Assembly (NCBI GenBank): GCA_023614405.1
Contig: CM042684.1
Location: forward strand, 205,288,941-205,352,940
Reading direction: 5' to 3'
Source: Avena insularis
Taxonomy: Eukaryota > Streptophyta > Magnoliopsida > Poales > Poaceae
DNA length: 64,000 nt
Shown here: one piece after another, positions 24,004 to 35,037 of the stretch
How the letters are laid out: each line of letters begins with the position of its first letter
Position numbering within the stretch: position 1 is the stretch's first letter
Notes under the pieces: model-generated
The model's input: only the letters and a program-made list of their open reading frames with translations
Databases searched by the model: none
Told to the model about the DNA's origin: nothing
Translations under genes and position numbers: made by a program

Positions 24004-25550
24004 AAAAAGAGTCGTCCTCGACTCTTCACGCTCATCCTAAAGATGATGTCGAGAGACCTTCTTGATCCTGGGGTTCACCATATAGTTTTCCTCGGGAAGA
24101 TTGAATCAACAACACCTCAACGTTCCTTCACCTTCCATGAAGCCTACAAGGCTCACCACAAAAGCAAAGCAACACTCAAAGCGTAGCCAATTCATGGAGA
24201 TTATAGCATGAGTGCTCAAATAGAGTGAAGTCACCTTATGATGTAGAGATAGCTCGTTGAGGGGTAGCCATAGGTAACTCTCTACGGTTCGTCTTGTCAA
24301 CTTATGGTCCATAGAGGTTGACGCGTAAGCAATTGTACCTTCACACAACAAAGACCAAGCAACATATGGTCGTGTGTGATAGAGGAGCATGTCATTTTTG
24401 GCATGTCCATTCTTGTTCACAACACTATTAGCACAACTCAAGTATAGCAAACGGAATGCATATGCAAGGTCAAAGTGAATGGAAATTGACTGAACATCAT
24501 CCAAATGTGGGAACTCAAAAACTCCATATAACATCTTAGTGTGGCACTCAAAGCAATTGACTAAAATATTGATCAACATCTTTGATGCAAAGCTAGGAGA
24601 ATTCGGCAAAAACACATGAGGAAGAATATCCAAAGCAACACCATTATGTGTGAAAACCAACCATTGGAAAGAACAATTGTTAAATTTGTTGGATGCCATA
24701 CACATATCATCAAAAGCCAAAATCATGGGGGTATGAGTATCACAATCGGTAGCAAAAACAACATGTTTGCAAACAAACCATATGAAAGAGTAAGTGATCC
24801 TTATGTTTGTTGCAACAACAATAAGAGAGACTTGGAAGCTCCCATGACAATACATGGTCAAAATGGCATTATGGTTGCACACAAAACATTGGAAAGAGAA
24901 ATTGTTCAACATTTTTGTGGCAACACACAAAGCATCAATATCCAAAAGCAACGAGACATGATTGTCACAAGGTTAAAGAATACCATCAACATGCTTGCAA
25001 TCAAACCATACGAAAGAGCAATTTGTCAACATGAAAGATGCAAAGCATGAAAAAGGTATCAGAGCTGGGTTCGATCTTGAACTCACTTGGGGGATGCTCT
25101 CTAGAGCTCTTTTAGTCAACTCGTGCTCAACCGAGGTTGACATTCTCATGAGGGTACCTACACACATCAAACACAAAAGGAAGAACACGTGTGCATGGTA
25201 GAGAAACACATCATCCATCATGACGTATCTCTTCTTGTGCACATCACCATGAGTGTCAATCAAGTGTAAAATAGATGCATGGTGAGTATGCAAGTGGGGA
25301 ACATGCTTATCATGGCATTCACTCAAATCTCCAAAAGTTGAGAAAGCTATGGGGGCCATCTCAATATAAACCATATGAGAATTATTGTTGCAAGCAAAAC
25401 AAGTGAAAGAGCAATTATTCAACTTATTGCAAGCAACAGGAGAAATTGTGAAACACTCATGACAAAGCATGGTTCGAGGGGTACCCTTGGTAACATCATT
25501 GCAAGCAAAACTTTGGAAAGACCAATTGTTCAACAAAGGCAAGAAATGAT
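24004..25550 (-). pseudogene. N2 Cys-rich repetitive ORF region
   Basis: Two long open segments (24973-25542 and 24106-24951) lie in one frame, separated by a short interrupted gap. The protein repeats a motif like LNNCSFxxFxCNxN at least six times at irregular spacing (for example near 24660, 24770, 24880, 25010, 25390 and 25510), giving a Cys/Asn/Phe-rich product. No known domain is recognised. It occupies the place of integrase, immediately upstream of the polypurine tract. Element N carries the same 3' portion. It could be a structural or nucleic-acid-binding product, or ORF-like by base composition alone. Confidence 0.5.
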
Positions 25551-27040
25551 ATCATCAACGTAACATTTAGAGCATGGTATGTCTATGGCAACATCATCAC
25601 AATCAAATAATTTGACATTGTCAACATTATGCAAAGGAAAAGTATCACATGGAAATACCAATGAGTCATATGCAATATCAGAAACATCATCCATAGCATG
25701 CCAATCATCACAAGTCATCATGTCCACTAGTGGGATCATGGCATCATCAACACCCTTATTTTTACCTTGTTCATACCTCTCATATGAAGTGGTTGTTGTG
25801 GTAGTATTGGCCTCCATGTGGGAGACTTATTCATCCAATATGGGGATGGCATCACCTTCATCCACCATGTACATATTCTTGGTTGGATGCATCATCATCT
25901 CCAAGCTTGGTGCTTCTTGATCCATGGAACCTAGAACATCATGAGAAAACACACTAGAGGTAGAGGGTAAGTCGTTTGAAATCAAAGTGGTCTCACATGA
26001 CCTATCAACTACCACTCTCAACTCATTCGGTATATCACTCATGCCCTCCAAATGGAAGCACTCAATCTCACGTATGGTGGAGTCACTCATCTCACTCTTA
26101 TTTTCACTCAAGTGGGCTAAGTGGCTCTCATACTCACATGGGATTGGTACCACATCATCACTCAAGCATATGGGGTAGGCTCGGTTCTCTCAACTCCATG
26201 CGCTTTCCTTTGGTGAAGGGAAAATCCCATGCTCACCATTCTTGACCTTGACGTCGCCATCTTGGGGTGTAGGCCCTTGTCTTGGAGCTTGCTCATCCTT
26301 TGCCATGGCCTCCTTAGCTTGAATAGACATCCTCTTGGCGTACTCGTCCAACTTGGCAAAGTAGAGATCTTCGTCTTCCTCATCCATGAAGTTGCATGCG
26401 TCATCTAGGATGTCAAGTTTGGGCGTTGAAGCTTGATGGCGTGTAGGAGAGCTTGCTCTTGGTGCCATTTTGGTGGTGGCACGAGTCGTAGAAGGAGCCT
26501 TATGATGGTGTCGACGGAGGTCATTGGCGTGCCTTGCCAAAGGTTGATGTAGATGGCGCACTTGGTCATCCACATGACGCTCGTGACGATGCTCCTTGTC
26601 CTTGGCACTCTTCTTTTCATGATGGTGCCTTCTTGAGCTTGGTTGAGCATTATGGATGGTGCTCAACATGTATTCTCCGTCTTCATGGAGAAGATGCCTT
26701 GAACGACGTCTTGTATCCTCTTGATGTTGGTGGTGATCTCGAGAGTATGTTTGTCGATGAAGATTCTTGCCTTGTGGCGCCTTGTGTGGAAGATGATGTT
26801 TGGGCGCCACTCTTCTTGGAGTATATGGCACTTGATTCCTTGGATGTAGATGCACTTGACGCCTTGGAGATGGTCGTGCTTGGCGCCTTGGAGATGGTGG
26901 CACTTGATGGCTTGGAGGTGATGGCGCTCGTCGCCTTGGAGATGTTGGTGCATGACGCCATGTAGGTGGATCATCGAAGTAGGTGGTGCCCTTTGGTGTG
27001 GCACGCTTGGCCTTGAAGTCATGTTTCTTGAGGATGCGTC
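25530..27040 (-). pseudogene. N2 basic and acidic ORF region with 24-bp repeats
   Basis: One frame holds three open segments (26190 to about 27040, 25827-26165, 25530-25817) separated by isolated stops. The N-terminal part is His/Arg/Pro-rich with an 8-residue repeat (SPRRQxxP-like, DNA period 24 bases, about 26830-26960). It then becomes acidic (MDEEDEDLYFAKLDEYAKRM), then Ser/Thr/Asp-rich. No homology is recognised. The frame lies one shift away from the upstream 14-residue repeat ORF; a one-base indel near 27040 would explain this. Confidence 0.5.
26830..26960 (-). repeat. 24-bp coding tandem repeat in N2
   Basis: GCCTTGGAGATGGTGG-type units recur every 24 bases, four to five times with decay, encoding an 8-residue repeat in each open frame. 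Confidence 0.7.
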
Positions 27041-27045
27041 TCCGC

Positions 27046-27437
27046 TAGCTTGGCATAGTAGTCCTCCATCTGCAAGCGGTGGAGGTATTCTTCATGGCTC
27101 ATGGAAGAGCCCTCGAAGTTGGTGAAGCTTGCCATGTCCTCCATGCTTGGTGTGGCGTCATCGTTGTAGCACTCGAAGTCACCCATGCTTGGGGAGTCGT
27201 TATTGATGTAGTACTCCATATCACCCAAGCATGTGGATCCATTGTCGGTGTAGTGCTCCATGTACTCCATGCATGTGGAGCCATTGTCGGTGTAGTGCTC
27301 CATGTACTCCACGCATGATGATCCATTGTCGATGTAGAGCTCAAAGTCATCCATGCTTGAGGAGCCATAGTTGATGACGTGCTCCATGTCTTCCATGCAT
27401 ATGGAGCCGTCATAGGTGCAATGCTCCGGGTGGCAGA
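27046..27437 (-). pseudogene. N2 14-residue repeat ORF
   Basis: The encoded protein has about seven repeats of 14 residues, of the form C-MEYMEHYTDNGST, from the LTR border down to about 27120. It ends with a non-repeated helical tail, HEEYLHRLQMEDYYAKLAE. The array starts immediately at the LTR end, so the true N-terminus and the PBS-leader segment are missing. The acidic/aromatic repeats are unlike any gag or pol domain I know. An open frame enters from the LTR itself, probably a consequence of the fusion. Confidence 0.55.
27118..27420 (-). repeat. 42-bp tandem repeat in N2
   Basis: Units containing CCATGTACTCCATGCATGTGG-like text recur at a 42-base period about seven times. The two central copies (about 27225-27310) are nearly identical and the outer ones are diverged. 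Confidence 0.8.
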
Positions 27438-28110
27438 TGTTATGGGGTGACCCCGTGGGTGGCCCAATCTTCACGGATCTTGTGGTCAAATCGATGGGAA
27501 AGCGAGGGGAAAGGGAGAAGGTAGCGGAAGCGGACGCACACCTCGCGAAGAACACGATGAACACACGCCAAACTCACACGATACAAGGCCGATTGCTCTC
27601 ACTGGTGGCCACCGGTACGATAGAATCCTCGCAAGGAAAGATCGCTCAATGTGCTCCCTCGATCCCATGCAGAGAGGGAAGAAGACCTTGGAGAGGGTCT
27701 TGACATCTTGGCAAAGGGACACCGATGCCAAGGCCTTGTACAACGAGGGAGGCACGATGCAAACTCCAACTAGGTGGTGACGATAGTCGATCCCCTTTGG
27801 TAGAAGGGGATGAGGCAAAACTAGAGATTCCACAAAGGGGGTTGTCTTTAGTCTATCATCTATGCCTAAGGGATACATGAGGGGGTGGGGGCTCTATTTA
27901 TAGGCCAACAACAAGTTCAGGGGTAGTTTGGGCATAAAACTAGGGTTTGGTGCGGAATAGAGGGGTACATGGGCCAAGGGCCCAGACGTTGGCTCGCAGG
28001 TCCATCACTTAGGCTGGACAGTCCGGGTCGGGTGGACCGGACAGTCCGGGGTGGCCGGACACTCCGGATAGTGTCCGGGTAGTGTCCGAACTGGCCTTCT
28101 GAATGTCCAC
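27438..28110 (-). repeat. 5' LTR of N2 (start truncated)
   Basis: G-type LTR whose minus-strand end is intact (GGTCACCCCATAACA). Motif array of GTG type at about 28015-28090; CTATTTATAG replaces the usual TATA sequence at about 27894. The U3 start is lost at about 28110, where copia DNA begins. Confidence 0.85.
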
Positions 28111-29697
28111 ACCTTTGGTGTTAAACACATGAAGAAACTCCATTCTGATGGAGTTTTGGAATCATTTGATACATGTGAGCCATGCCTTATGGGCAAGATG
28201 ACTAGAACGTCGTTTTCCGGTTCAATGGAACGGGCGACAAATTTATTGTAAATCATACATACATATGTATGCGGTCCAATGAGTGTGTCGGCGCGTGGTG
28301 GCTATCGTTATCTTGTTACTTTCACGGATGATTTGAGTATATACGGGTATATATATTTGATGAAACACAAATCTGAAACCTTTGAAAAGTTCAAGGAATT
28401 TCATAATGAAGTTGAAAATCATCGTAATAGAAAGATCAAATTTCTATGGTCCGACCGTGGAGGTGAGTATCTAAGTTACGAGTTTAGCACACATATGAAA
28501 GAGTGTGGAATAGTTTCACAACTCATGCCTTCCGGAACACCACAGCGTAATGGTGTGTCGGAACGTTGTAATCATACTTTATTAGATATGGTTCGATCTA
28601 TGATGTCTCTTACTGACTTGCCACTGCTATTTTGGGGTTATGCATTGGAAACTGATGCATTCACTTTAAATCAGGCACCATCTAAATATGTTGAAAAGAC
28701 ACCGTATGAATTATGGTTTGGAAACAAACCTAAGCTTTCATTTCTTAAAGTTTTGGGTTGCGATGTTTATGTGAAGAAACTTCAACCGGATAAACTGGAA
28801 CCCAAAGCGGAAAAATGCGTCGTTGGGTATTCCTTCTATCACAGATCCGAGGGCAAGGTTTTCGTTGCCAAGAATGGATCCTTTCTAGAGAAAGAGTTTC
28901 TCACGAAAGACGTGTATAGTCTAAAGGTAGAACTCGAAGAGGTCATTGAACCTTCTCTTCATAAAGCGGTGAGTAGCGCAACACCAAAATTTTTTCCGGA
29001 GTTGACTTCACCGAATGAAGAGCGAACTAATGATAATGATCATGAAACTCCGAAAAGGGACACTACCGAACCGCGCAGGTCAAGCAGAACACATGCAGCT
29101 CCACAACTGTACGGAAATCCTGTTATGAATTTCATGGTCAATGAAATAGATGACCCGGCGACGTATGAAGAAGCGATGATGAGCCTGAATTCCAACAAAT
29201 GGCAAGAATTCACGAAACCCGAGATGGAATCCATGTAGGAAAATCAGGTTTGGACCTTGGTGGACTTACCTCACGACCGAAAGGCCGTTGACAATAAATG
29301 GATTTTCAAAAGAAAAACTAATGCTCATGGTAATGTAACCATCTATAAAGCTCGACTTGTCGCAAAGGGGTTTCGACAAATTCAAGTGGTTGACTACGAT
29401 GAGATATTCTCTCCCATAGCGATGCTAAAGTCGGTTAGGATTATGTTAGCAATTGCTACTTATTTCGATTATGAGATATGACAGATGGATGTCAAAACTA
29501 CATTCCTCAATGGTAATATTGAAGAAGAGTTGTATATGATACAACCAAAGGGTTTTGTCAATCCTAAGGATGCTAACAAGGTGTGCAAGCTTTAGCGATC
29601 CATCTATGGACTGAAGCAAGCATCACGAAGTTGGAATCTCTGCTTTGATGAGGTGATCAAAGAGTTTGGATTTATCTGAACTTATGGAGAGGCTTGT
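28111..29697 (+). pseudogene. pol: copia integrase and RT start
   Basis: The GAG-pre-integrase tail (LHSDGVLESFDTCEPCLMGK) is at about 28140-28200. The integrase core has TFTDDLSIYGYIYLM, FLWSDRGGEY and GTPQRNGVSERCNHTLLDMVRSMM, the Asp-Asp-Glu pattern. The linker ends RRSSRTHAAPQLYGN, and RT opens with VDNKWIFKRK, YKARLVAKGFRQ and QMDVKTTFLNG. Stops: TAA near 28252, TAG at 29236, TGA at 29479, TAG near 29593 and TGA near 29678. The 319-codon stretch 28279-29238 is the longest open part. A small deletion just before N1 removes RT residues. Confidence 0.88.
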
Positions 29698-30443
29698 TGA
29701 TATGGGGTCGCCCGATCTTCTTAGCAAGCTCTTGTCGATGATATGGTGGATGATAGATAACTAGTGCGTAGCTATGATCTCTCCCGCTTGATCCCTGATG
29801 CCAGTGCAACAGATCTCGAACCTTGTAGGATATTCACAACACCACACTCTTGCGCACGCAGCCGTGACCATGAACGGTAGTATGCAATCTACTAATTCCC
29901 AATGGAACAACAGATCACACTCAATTATAGTTGCTAGATTCTAACACAAGGTAATTCTAGAGGTTCTATGAAATAAACAACTCCAAAATATTTTAACGTG
30001 GTCTAAACCCTAACTTGTGACGGCTACGGAGGTTTATATGAGGGCTGGGGCGTCCTCCCCTCTAAACGGGCCTAAAAACAGCCATATCTTGGCCCAAACT
30101 GACCCGGTTTGACTCAAACTGATACATACCGACCCATAGATGAGTTCGGCTTACTTGGCGCGCAAGCCATATGTTGTCGTGCACCTCAAACGTGTCCTGG
30201 CACGCCACATATCTCTCTTGATCATGATTGCTCTCCTTATTGCCTCCTAATGCATCTTCCATCTCTCGGCCAAATCTAGTCAAACAATAACACCATGATT
30301 TAGGTAGTATAAAGCTCTTATAAATCAAAGTATCATGTCCAACTAGGAACAAATTCACCTTATGATATTATTCAACGAGGCTCAATATTTCTTTCTAGTT
30401 CAAACACTCGAAATCAGCATGATCCATGATTGTATCCTCATCA
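29698..30443 (-). repeat. 3' LTR of N1
   Basis: 746 bp, TGATGAGGATACAATC...CCCATATCA on the minus strand. It differs from the 5' LTR by an 18-base segment near 30367 and lacks a 45-base segment present there. Confidence 0.92.
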
Positions 30444-32104
30444 TCCTCCCTTTCTTCAAGAAAAGCCGTCCTCGGCGTTGGGTAAGCTGAAAGTGGAAGA
30501 AACAAAAAGAACAACGTGTACGCAAAGTATATATATAAACATGTTGTATTATTGTTGTTCACATAAAAAATATGTCCAGTATACATCAGGCAACTTAAAT
30601 TGCAGGTATAAGTAAAGTACAAAGAATCATAATCATGGTGAGAAACAAATAGATATATAGTCTTGTTGTTCAATATTAAATTCAGTTTTCTCAAAGAAGA
30701 TCTATGATCAAATTTGTGAACAAGATCAAACCAATTCAATATGTGTGAAAACCAAATTGATTCATGCCATGCTTCAACTGCGCTACTCTGATTATTATGA
30801 ACATGATCATGTTGTCCAGTATGTAAAATGCAACTCAATTTGCAAATATAAGTGAAGTATAAAGCATTAGCACAACTAGACAACGAATTTTGGGACAAAC
30901 ACAACGAATATGAAAACTTGGGTTCTCTTCTAGCAAGATTACAATGATCCAACATAGGTAAAATTACTTGTGTTGGATGCATTATATCAACTAGATCTGA
31001 CTTTAGTTTCATATTATCACAAATTTTAGCATATATCCCACAACACAAAGTCGTCGACACACAACATGTATGGCTGAAAACAGCATGTTTTAGTTCAGCG
31101 ATTCTATCACAAGTAATGCATATGTGATCAACAAGAAAATTTTCATGCATGCTATATTCACCAATCAGATTGAAAGTGAAATAAGGAGAATATGTGCTAG
31201 AATTCAGAAATGAAATATCAGAAATCTTATCCACAACACTACTCATATTTATAGGTTCATTTAGGATGATGGAATACACAATATCAGTAGGAGGTATTCG
31301 AGCAAGTATTTCCTTATGTGTAATCAGTACCACATGATTAAAATTCGAATTTGGTAAACTATCACATGGTGCTGTAACATTAGTACATGGCAAGTCACAA
31401 GGAGGCTTCAGTAAAGGAATAAACTCACAATATGTTGCACATGTTGGCTGAATATCCAAAATAGTACCAATGTCAACAACAATCTTCTCAACTGTAGTAG
31501 GTACTACGACATCCTCCTCAAGTGACAATACCAGATCGTGTGATGCAGGTTGTAAAATAGGCGGCTCCCTTTCTTCAAAAGCAACCTGCACATCACAAGA
31601 TACAACACTGGGAGTAGACATGATTACGTTAGTAGACAACTCACATGTCTCATTAGTGTCCACTCTCAAAATTTCTGGAATAGGCCATTTGTAGTTGTTG
31701 AAAAACATAGAACGTAGAAATTGCTTGAAATCTTCCCAAAGGATTTTTTTACCCATGACACCATACACAATCCTTGCGTCTTTCCACCAACGAGCTACCT
31801 CTTCATCCACACGTCAGTGAGCAAGAATGTATTCTATATGGCCATTAAACTTGATATCGAAAGTATGACATCTCGCAAAACCAAATCCCATATCAATTTC
31901 CCAAATCTGATATTCTGCGTGTGTGGCGGAACTTTCCAATCGCCACTTGATTGTAGTTGGATCATATGCCATGCCAACCACAATAGCTAAATAGTCATGG
32001 TAAACATCATCTGATTTCTGCATCACATCAATACTAGTAGAAGTCATGATTAGTACATTAGTGCAAAAACACAAAATATTTTTGTTGGCACACTCACAAC
32101 TCAC
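30395..32104 (-). pseudogene. N1 ORF: gag-like start, unknown Cys-rich body
   Basis: Two open segments, 31814-32104 (96 codons) and 30395-31810 (471 codons), lie in the same frame, separated by a single TGA, so one protein of about 568 residues is implied. Residues around the stop (EVARWWKDARIVYG..ILWEDFKQFLRSMFF) resemble the WW...F..F part of retrotransposon gag. The rest has no known domain: it is Cys/Asn/His-rich and has an internal duplication (LYFTYICKLSCILHTG at about 30800-30860 and LYFTYTCNLSCLMYTG at about 30560-30625). The frame crosses the polypurine tract and ends 16 codons inside the LTR, as CR-motif pol frames do. Confidence 0.6.
30444..30457 (-). other. polypurine tract of N1
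   Basis: GAAGAAAGGGAGGA on the minus strand, directly before the LTR TG. It is translated within the N1 ORF (LEEREDDED). Confidence 0.8.
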
Positions 32105-33204
32105 TCAAACTAATAAGAAAGAAGATCTTACCTTTCCAAAGTGAATAGAGATGCTTTACCAAACGAAATCAAAAACCGATGCACTAATGTGATGAAGTGA
32201 ATATCAAAGGTATAGAGAACGATCACAGGGTAAACAGGTTATTTATGGTGGAGTTGTAGGTATGGTATCCTAACTACACCACAAACAAGTCCTAGTGTTG
32301 ATCGTATGAGAAAGACCCACGGAAACACACACGGTGGAGATAAATGGGGCAATTGCAACTATGAAAATGAGCTCAATAAAGTGAGGTATGTCGGAGGAAC
32401 GCTCGTGTTGAAATGCACAAGGAAAGATGCTAGCAATGTCTCAACGAAACGGGCACAAGATTGCTAAAGGCGACCCATGAGCACTAAGCATGCTAGTCTC
32501 GTAGGATAGTTTTAGACACAAATAAAGGCTTACTAAGGCTCACAAGGATAGGTACGCTATGTGGACTCAGTAAAAAAACTAAACAAAAAAAGAAAAAAAT
32601 TTGACCTGAGAATTGATCTCTGCCACGGCAGAAAAAAGGCCAGAAATCCTGCCGCGGCAGGATGTCGGCATACACAAATTTTTCTCGTATGAGGACAGAC
32701 CTTTCTGTGGTGCAGCGAGGGTCCGATTTTTTTTCGGATTTTTTTTTGTAACGTGAGGATGCTCACATACTAGCACAGAAGCGTCTGCCCTGTAGCGATC
32801 GAAGTGGTAGTTTTTTTCTTCTTTTGAAAGTGAGGAAAGCTTAAGTTCGATCCGATCTGAACTTCTTTTTCTTCTTTCTTTCACGTGAAGGAAGCTCACG
32901 TACATTCGGGTTTATTTTTTTATCCTTGTTTCAAACGGATCTACAACCCCAGTCTAAAAGAAAACTAGGCAAAAACTATGACTCAGATTTAGAAGAAAGG
33001 CTACACAAAAGGATTACGATCAGCAACTAGAACTCACGAACAGTGTTATCTAGGCTATGGCAATGAACTATGAACCCTAATATTTTTGTGTGGCTTTTTC
33101 TGTATAGGAAAAAAACAACTAATCTATGGATGGATTTGTGGATGCTTACCGAGGCAACACTAGAAATCTGATACCAAGATGATATTGCTCATCGAGTAAA
33201 CCCA
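32105..33204 (-). other. N1 leader and 5' internal region
   Basis: Non-coding by eye: A/T-rich with several homopolymer runs. It holds two near-identical 12-bp palindromes, CTGCCACGGCAG (32620-32631) and CTGCCGCGGCAG (32649-32660), and repeated GTGAGGAxGCTCAC-like segments near 32750 and 32885. No gag N-terminus is recognisable. Confidence 0.6.
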
Positions 33205-33219
33205 GCTCTTTGATACCAA
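33205..33219 (-). other. primer-binding site of N1
   Basis: TTGGTATCAAAGAGC on the minus strand, two bases inside the 5' LTR, complementary to initiator tRNA-Met with small differences. Confidence 0.85.
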
Positions 33220-33221
33220 GA

Positions 33222-33993
33222 TGATAAGGGGTGGCCCGATCTTCTCAACAAGCTCTTGTCGATGATATGGTGGATGATAGATAACTAGTGCGTATCTATG
33301 ACCTCTCCCGCTCGATCCCTGATGCCAGTGCAATAGATCTCGAACCTTGTAGGATATTCACAATATCACACTCTTGCGCACGCAGCCGTGACCATGAACG
33401 GTAGTATGCAATCTACTAATTCCCAATGGAACAACAAATCACACTCAATTATAGTTGGTAGATTCTAACATAGGGTAATTCCAGAGGTTCTATGAAAGAA
33501 ACAACTCCAAAATATTTTAACGTGGTCTGAACCCTAACTTGTGACGGCTACGGAGGTTTATATGAGGGCCGGGGCAGCCTCCCCTCTAAACGGGCCTAAA
33601 AACAGCCATATCTTGGCCCAAACTGACCCGGTTTGACTCACACTGATACATACCGACCCAAAGATGAGTTCGGCTTACTTGGCGCGCAGGCCATATGTTG
33701 TCGTGCACCTCAAACGTGTCCTGGCGCGCCACATATCTCTCTTGATCATGCTTGCTCTCCTTATTGCCTCCTAATGCATCTTCCATCTCTCGGTCGCCTT
33801 CCTCCCTCTCCTCCCGCTGGCGCTAGTCCGATAGATGCCAAATCTAGTCAAACAATAACACCATGATTTAGGTAGTATAAAGCTCTTATAAATGAAAGTA
33901 TCATGTCCAACTAGGAACGAATTCACCTTGTGATATATTTCTTTCCAGTTCAAACACTCAAAATCAGCATGATCCATGATTGTATCCTCATCA
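33222..33993 (-). repeat. 5' LTR of N1
   Basis: 772 bp. Relative to the 3' LTR it has about 45 extra C/T-rich bases at 33795-33838. The two LTRs otherwise agree closely. Confidence 0.92.
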
Positions 33994-34839
33994 CTTGTAT
34001 TTCTAATATTATGCGTGGATGACATATTATTGATTGGAAAAGATATAGATCTTTTAAAAAGTGTTAAAAGTTATCTAAACAGCAAATTTTCAATGAAGAA
34101 CCTAGGTGAAGCATCATACATATTAGGCATAAAGATCTATAGAGATAGATCAAGGTGCCTAATAGGGCCATCACAAAGTACGTACCTTGATAAGATTTTA
34201 AAGAAGTTTAAAATGGACGGAAGTAAGAAGGGGTTCTTACCAATTTTGCAAGGCAAGACATTGAGTAAGGCTCAAAGTCCGGCTACGGCGGAAGAAAGAG
34301 AGATAATGGATAAAATCCCCTATGCTTCGGCTATAGGCTCTATAATGTACGCCATGCTATGTACAAGACCGGATGTGGCACATGCTATTAGTTTAACTAG
34401 TAAGTACCAATCTGATCCAGGTACGGAACACTGGATAGTGGTCAAGAATATCCTTAAGTACTTAAGAAACACTAAGGATATGTTTCTTGTATAAGGAGGT
34501 GAAGAAGAGCTGGTCGCTGAGTGTTGTGTCGACGCTAGCTTTGACACCGATCCGGATGACTCTAAGTATCAATCCAGATACGTATTTCCCTTGAACAGAG
34601 CAGCAGTTAGTTGGACAAGTTCCAAACAACTTGTGGTGGCTGGATCAACAATGGAGGCGGAATATGTTGCTGCTTCAAAAGCGGCGCAGGAAGTGGTTTG
34701 GATGAAGGAGTTCATAACCGAACTAGGCGTGGTTCCTAGTGCGTTGGACCCAATGGTTATCTATTGTGACAACAATGGATCCATAGCCAACGCCAAGGAA
34801 CCAAGGTCTCACAAGAATTCCAAGCATATTAAGCCCTAG
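33994..34839 (+). pseudogene. pol: copia RT end and RNase H
   Basis: The frame resumes after N1 with the RT catalytic box (CVDDILLIGKDID), then FSMKNLGEASYILGIKIYRD, IGSIMYAMLCTRPDVAHAI, and RNase H: VDASFDTDPDDSKYQ, STMEAEYVAASKAAQEVVWMKEF, VIYCDNNGSIANAKEPRSH. Stops occur at 34492 (TAA) and 34837 (TAG). Past RNase H the element is non-coding to the purine tract at about 35018. Confidence 0.88.
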
Positions 34840-35037
34840 TTTCACTCCATCTGAGAGCATGTCAAGGATGGTGATATAAAGATTTGTAAAGTACAAACGA
34901 ATCTCAATGTTTAAGATCCATTGACTAAAGTTCTCCCTAGGGCAAAACATGATCAACACCAGAACTCCATGGGTGTTAGATTTATCACTATGTAACTAGA
35001 TTATTGTCTCTAGTGCAAGTGGGAGACTGGAGGGAAT

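Larger units (their letters stand above)
23685..28110 (-). mobile_element. non-autonomous LTR element N2 (G-type LTRs, no pol)
   Basis: Minus-strand element with a right-hand 5' LTR (27438-28110, its start lost against the copia element), 3.4 kb of internal DNA, a polypurine tract (23993-24003) and a left-hand 3' LTR fragment (23685-23991). The LTRs and the roughly 30 bases before the polypurine tract match autonomous family G; everything between differs. The internal DNA is almost wholly open in two frames with few stops but shows no protease, RT, RNase H or integrase. I infer that it was mobilised in trans by family G. Confidence 0.8.
29698..33993 (-). mobile_element. complete non-autonomous LTR element N1
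   Basis: A 4296-bp element on the minus strand with two LTRs, PBS, leader, one main ORF and polypurine tract, flanked by the perfect duplication CTTGT (29693-29697 and 33994-33998). Rejoining the flanks restores a copia RT frame around the VDDILLIG motif, confirming the insertion. There is no protease, RT, RNase H or integrase, so it must have moved using enzymes from another element. Its LTR end segment resembles the solo LTR at 1702-2751, which points to that CR-motif gypsy family as the helper. Confidence 0.93.
28111..35037 (+). mobile_element. Ty1/copia element, split by N1
   Basis: The copia order GAG-pre-integrase, integrase, RT, RNase H is visible on the + strand in two blocks, 28111-29697 and 33994-35037, interrupted by N1 with a CTTGT duplication. 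Gag, protease and both LTRs are absent: the left end abuts the N2 LTR, and the right end stops at the polypurine tract (about 35018-35036), where an Athila LTR starts. The copia LTR itself is not seen. Confidence 0.9.

Noticed and set aside
10684..28110. N and N2 as the two ends of a single element split by insertion of B and C.
   Set aside because: The 3' LTR and adjacent internal region are present in both, so two copies are needed unless a local duplication occurred.
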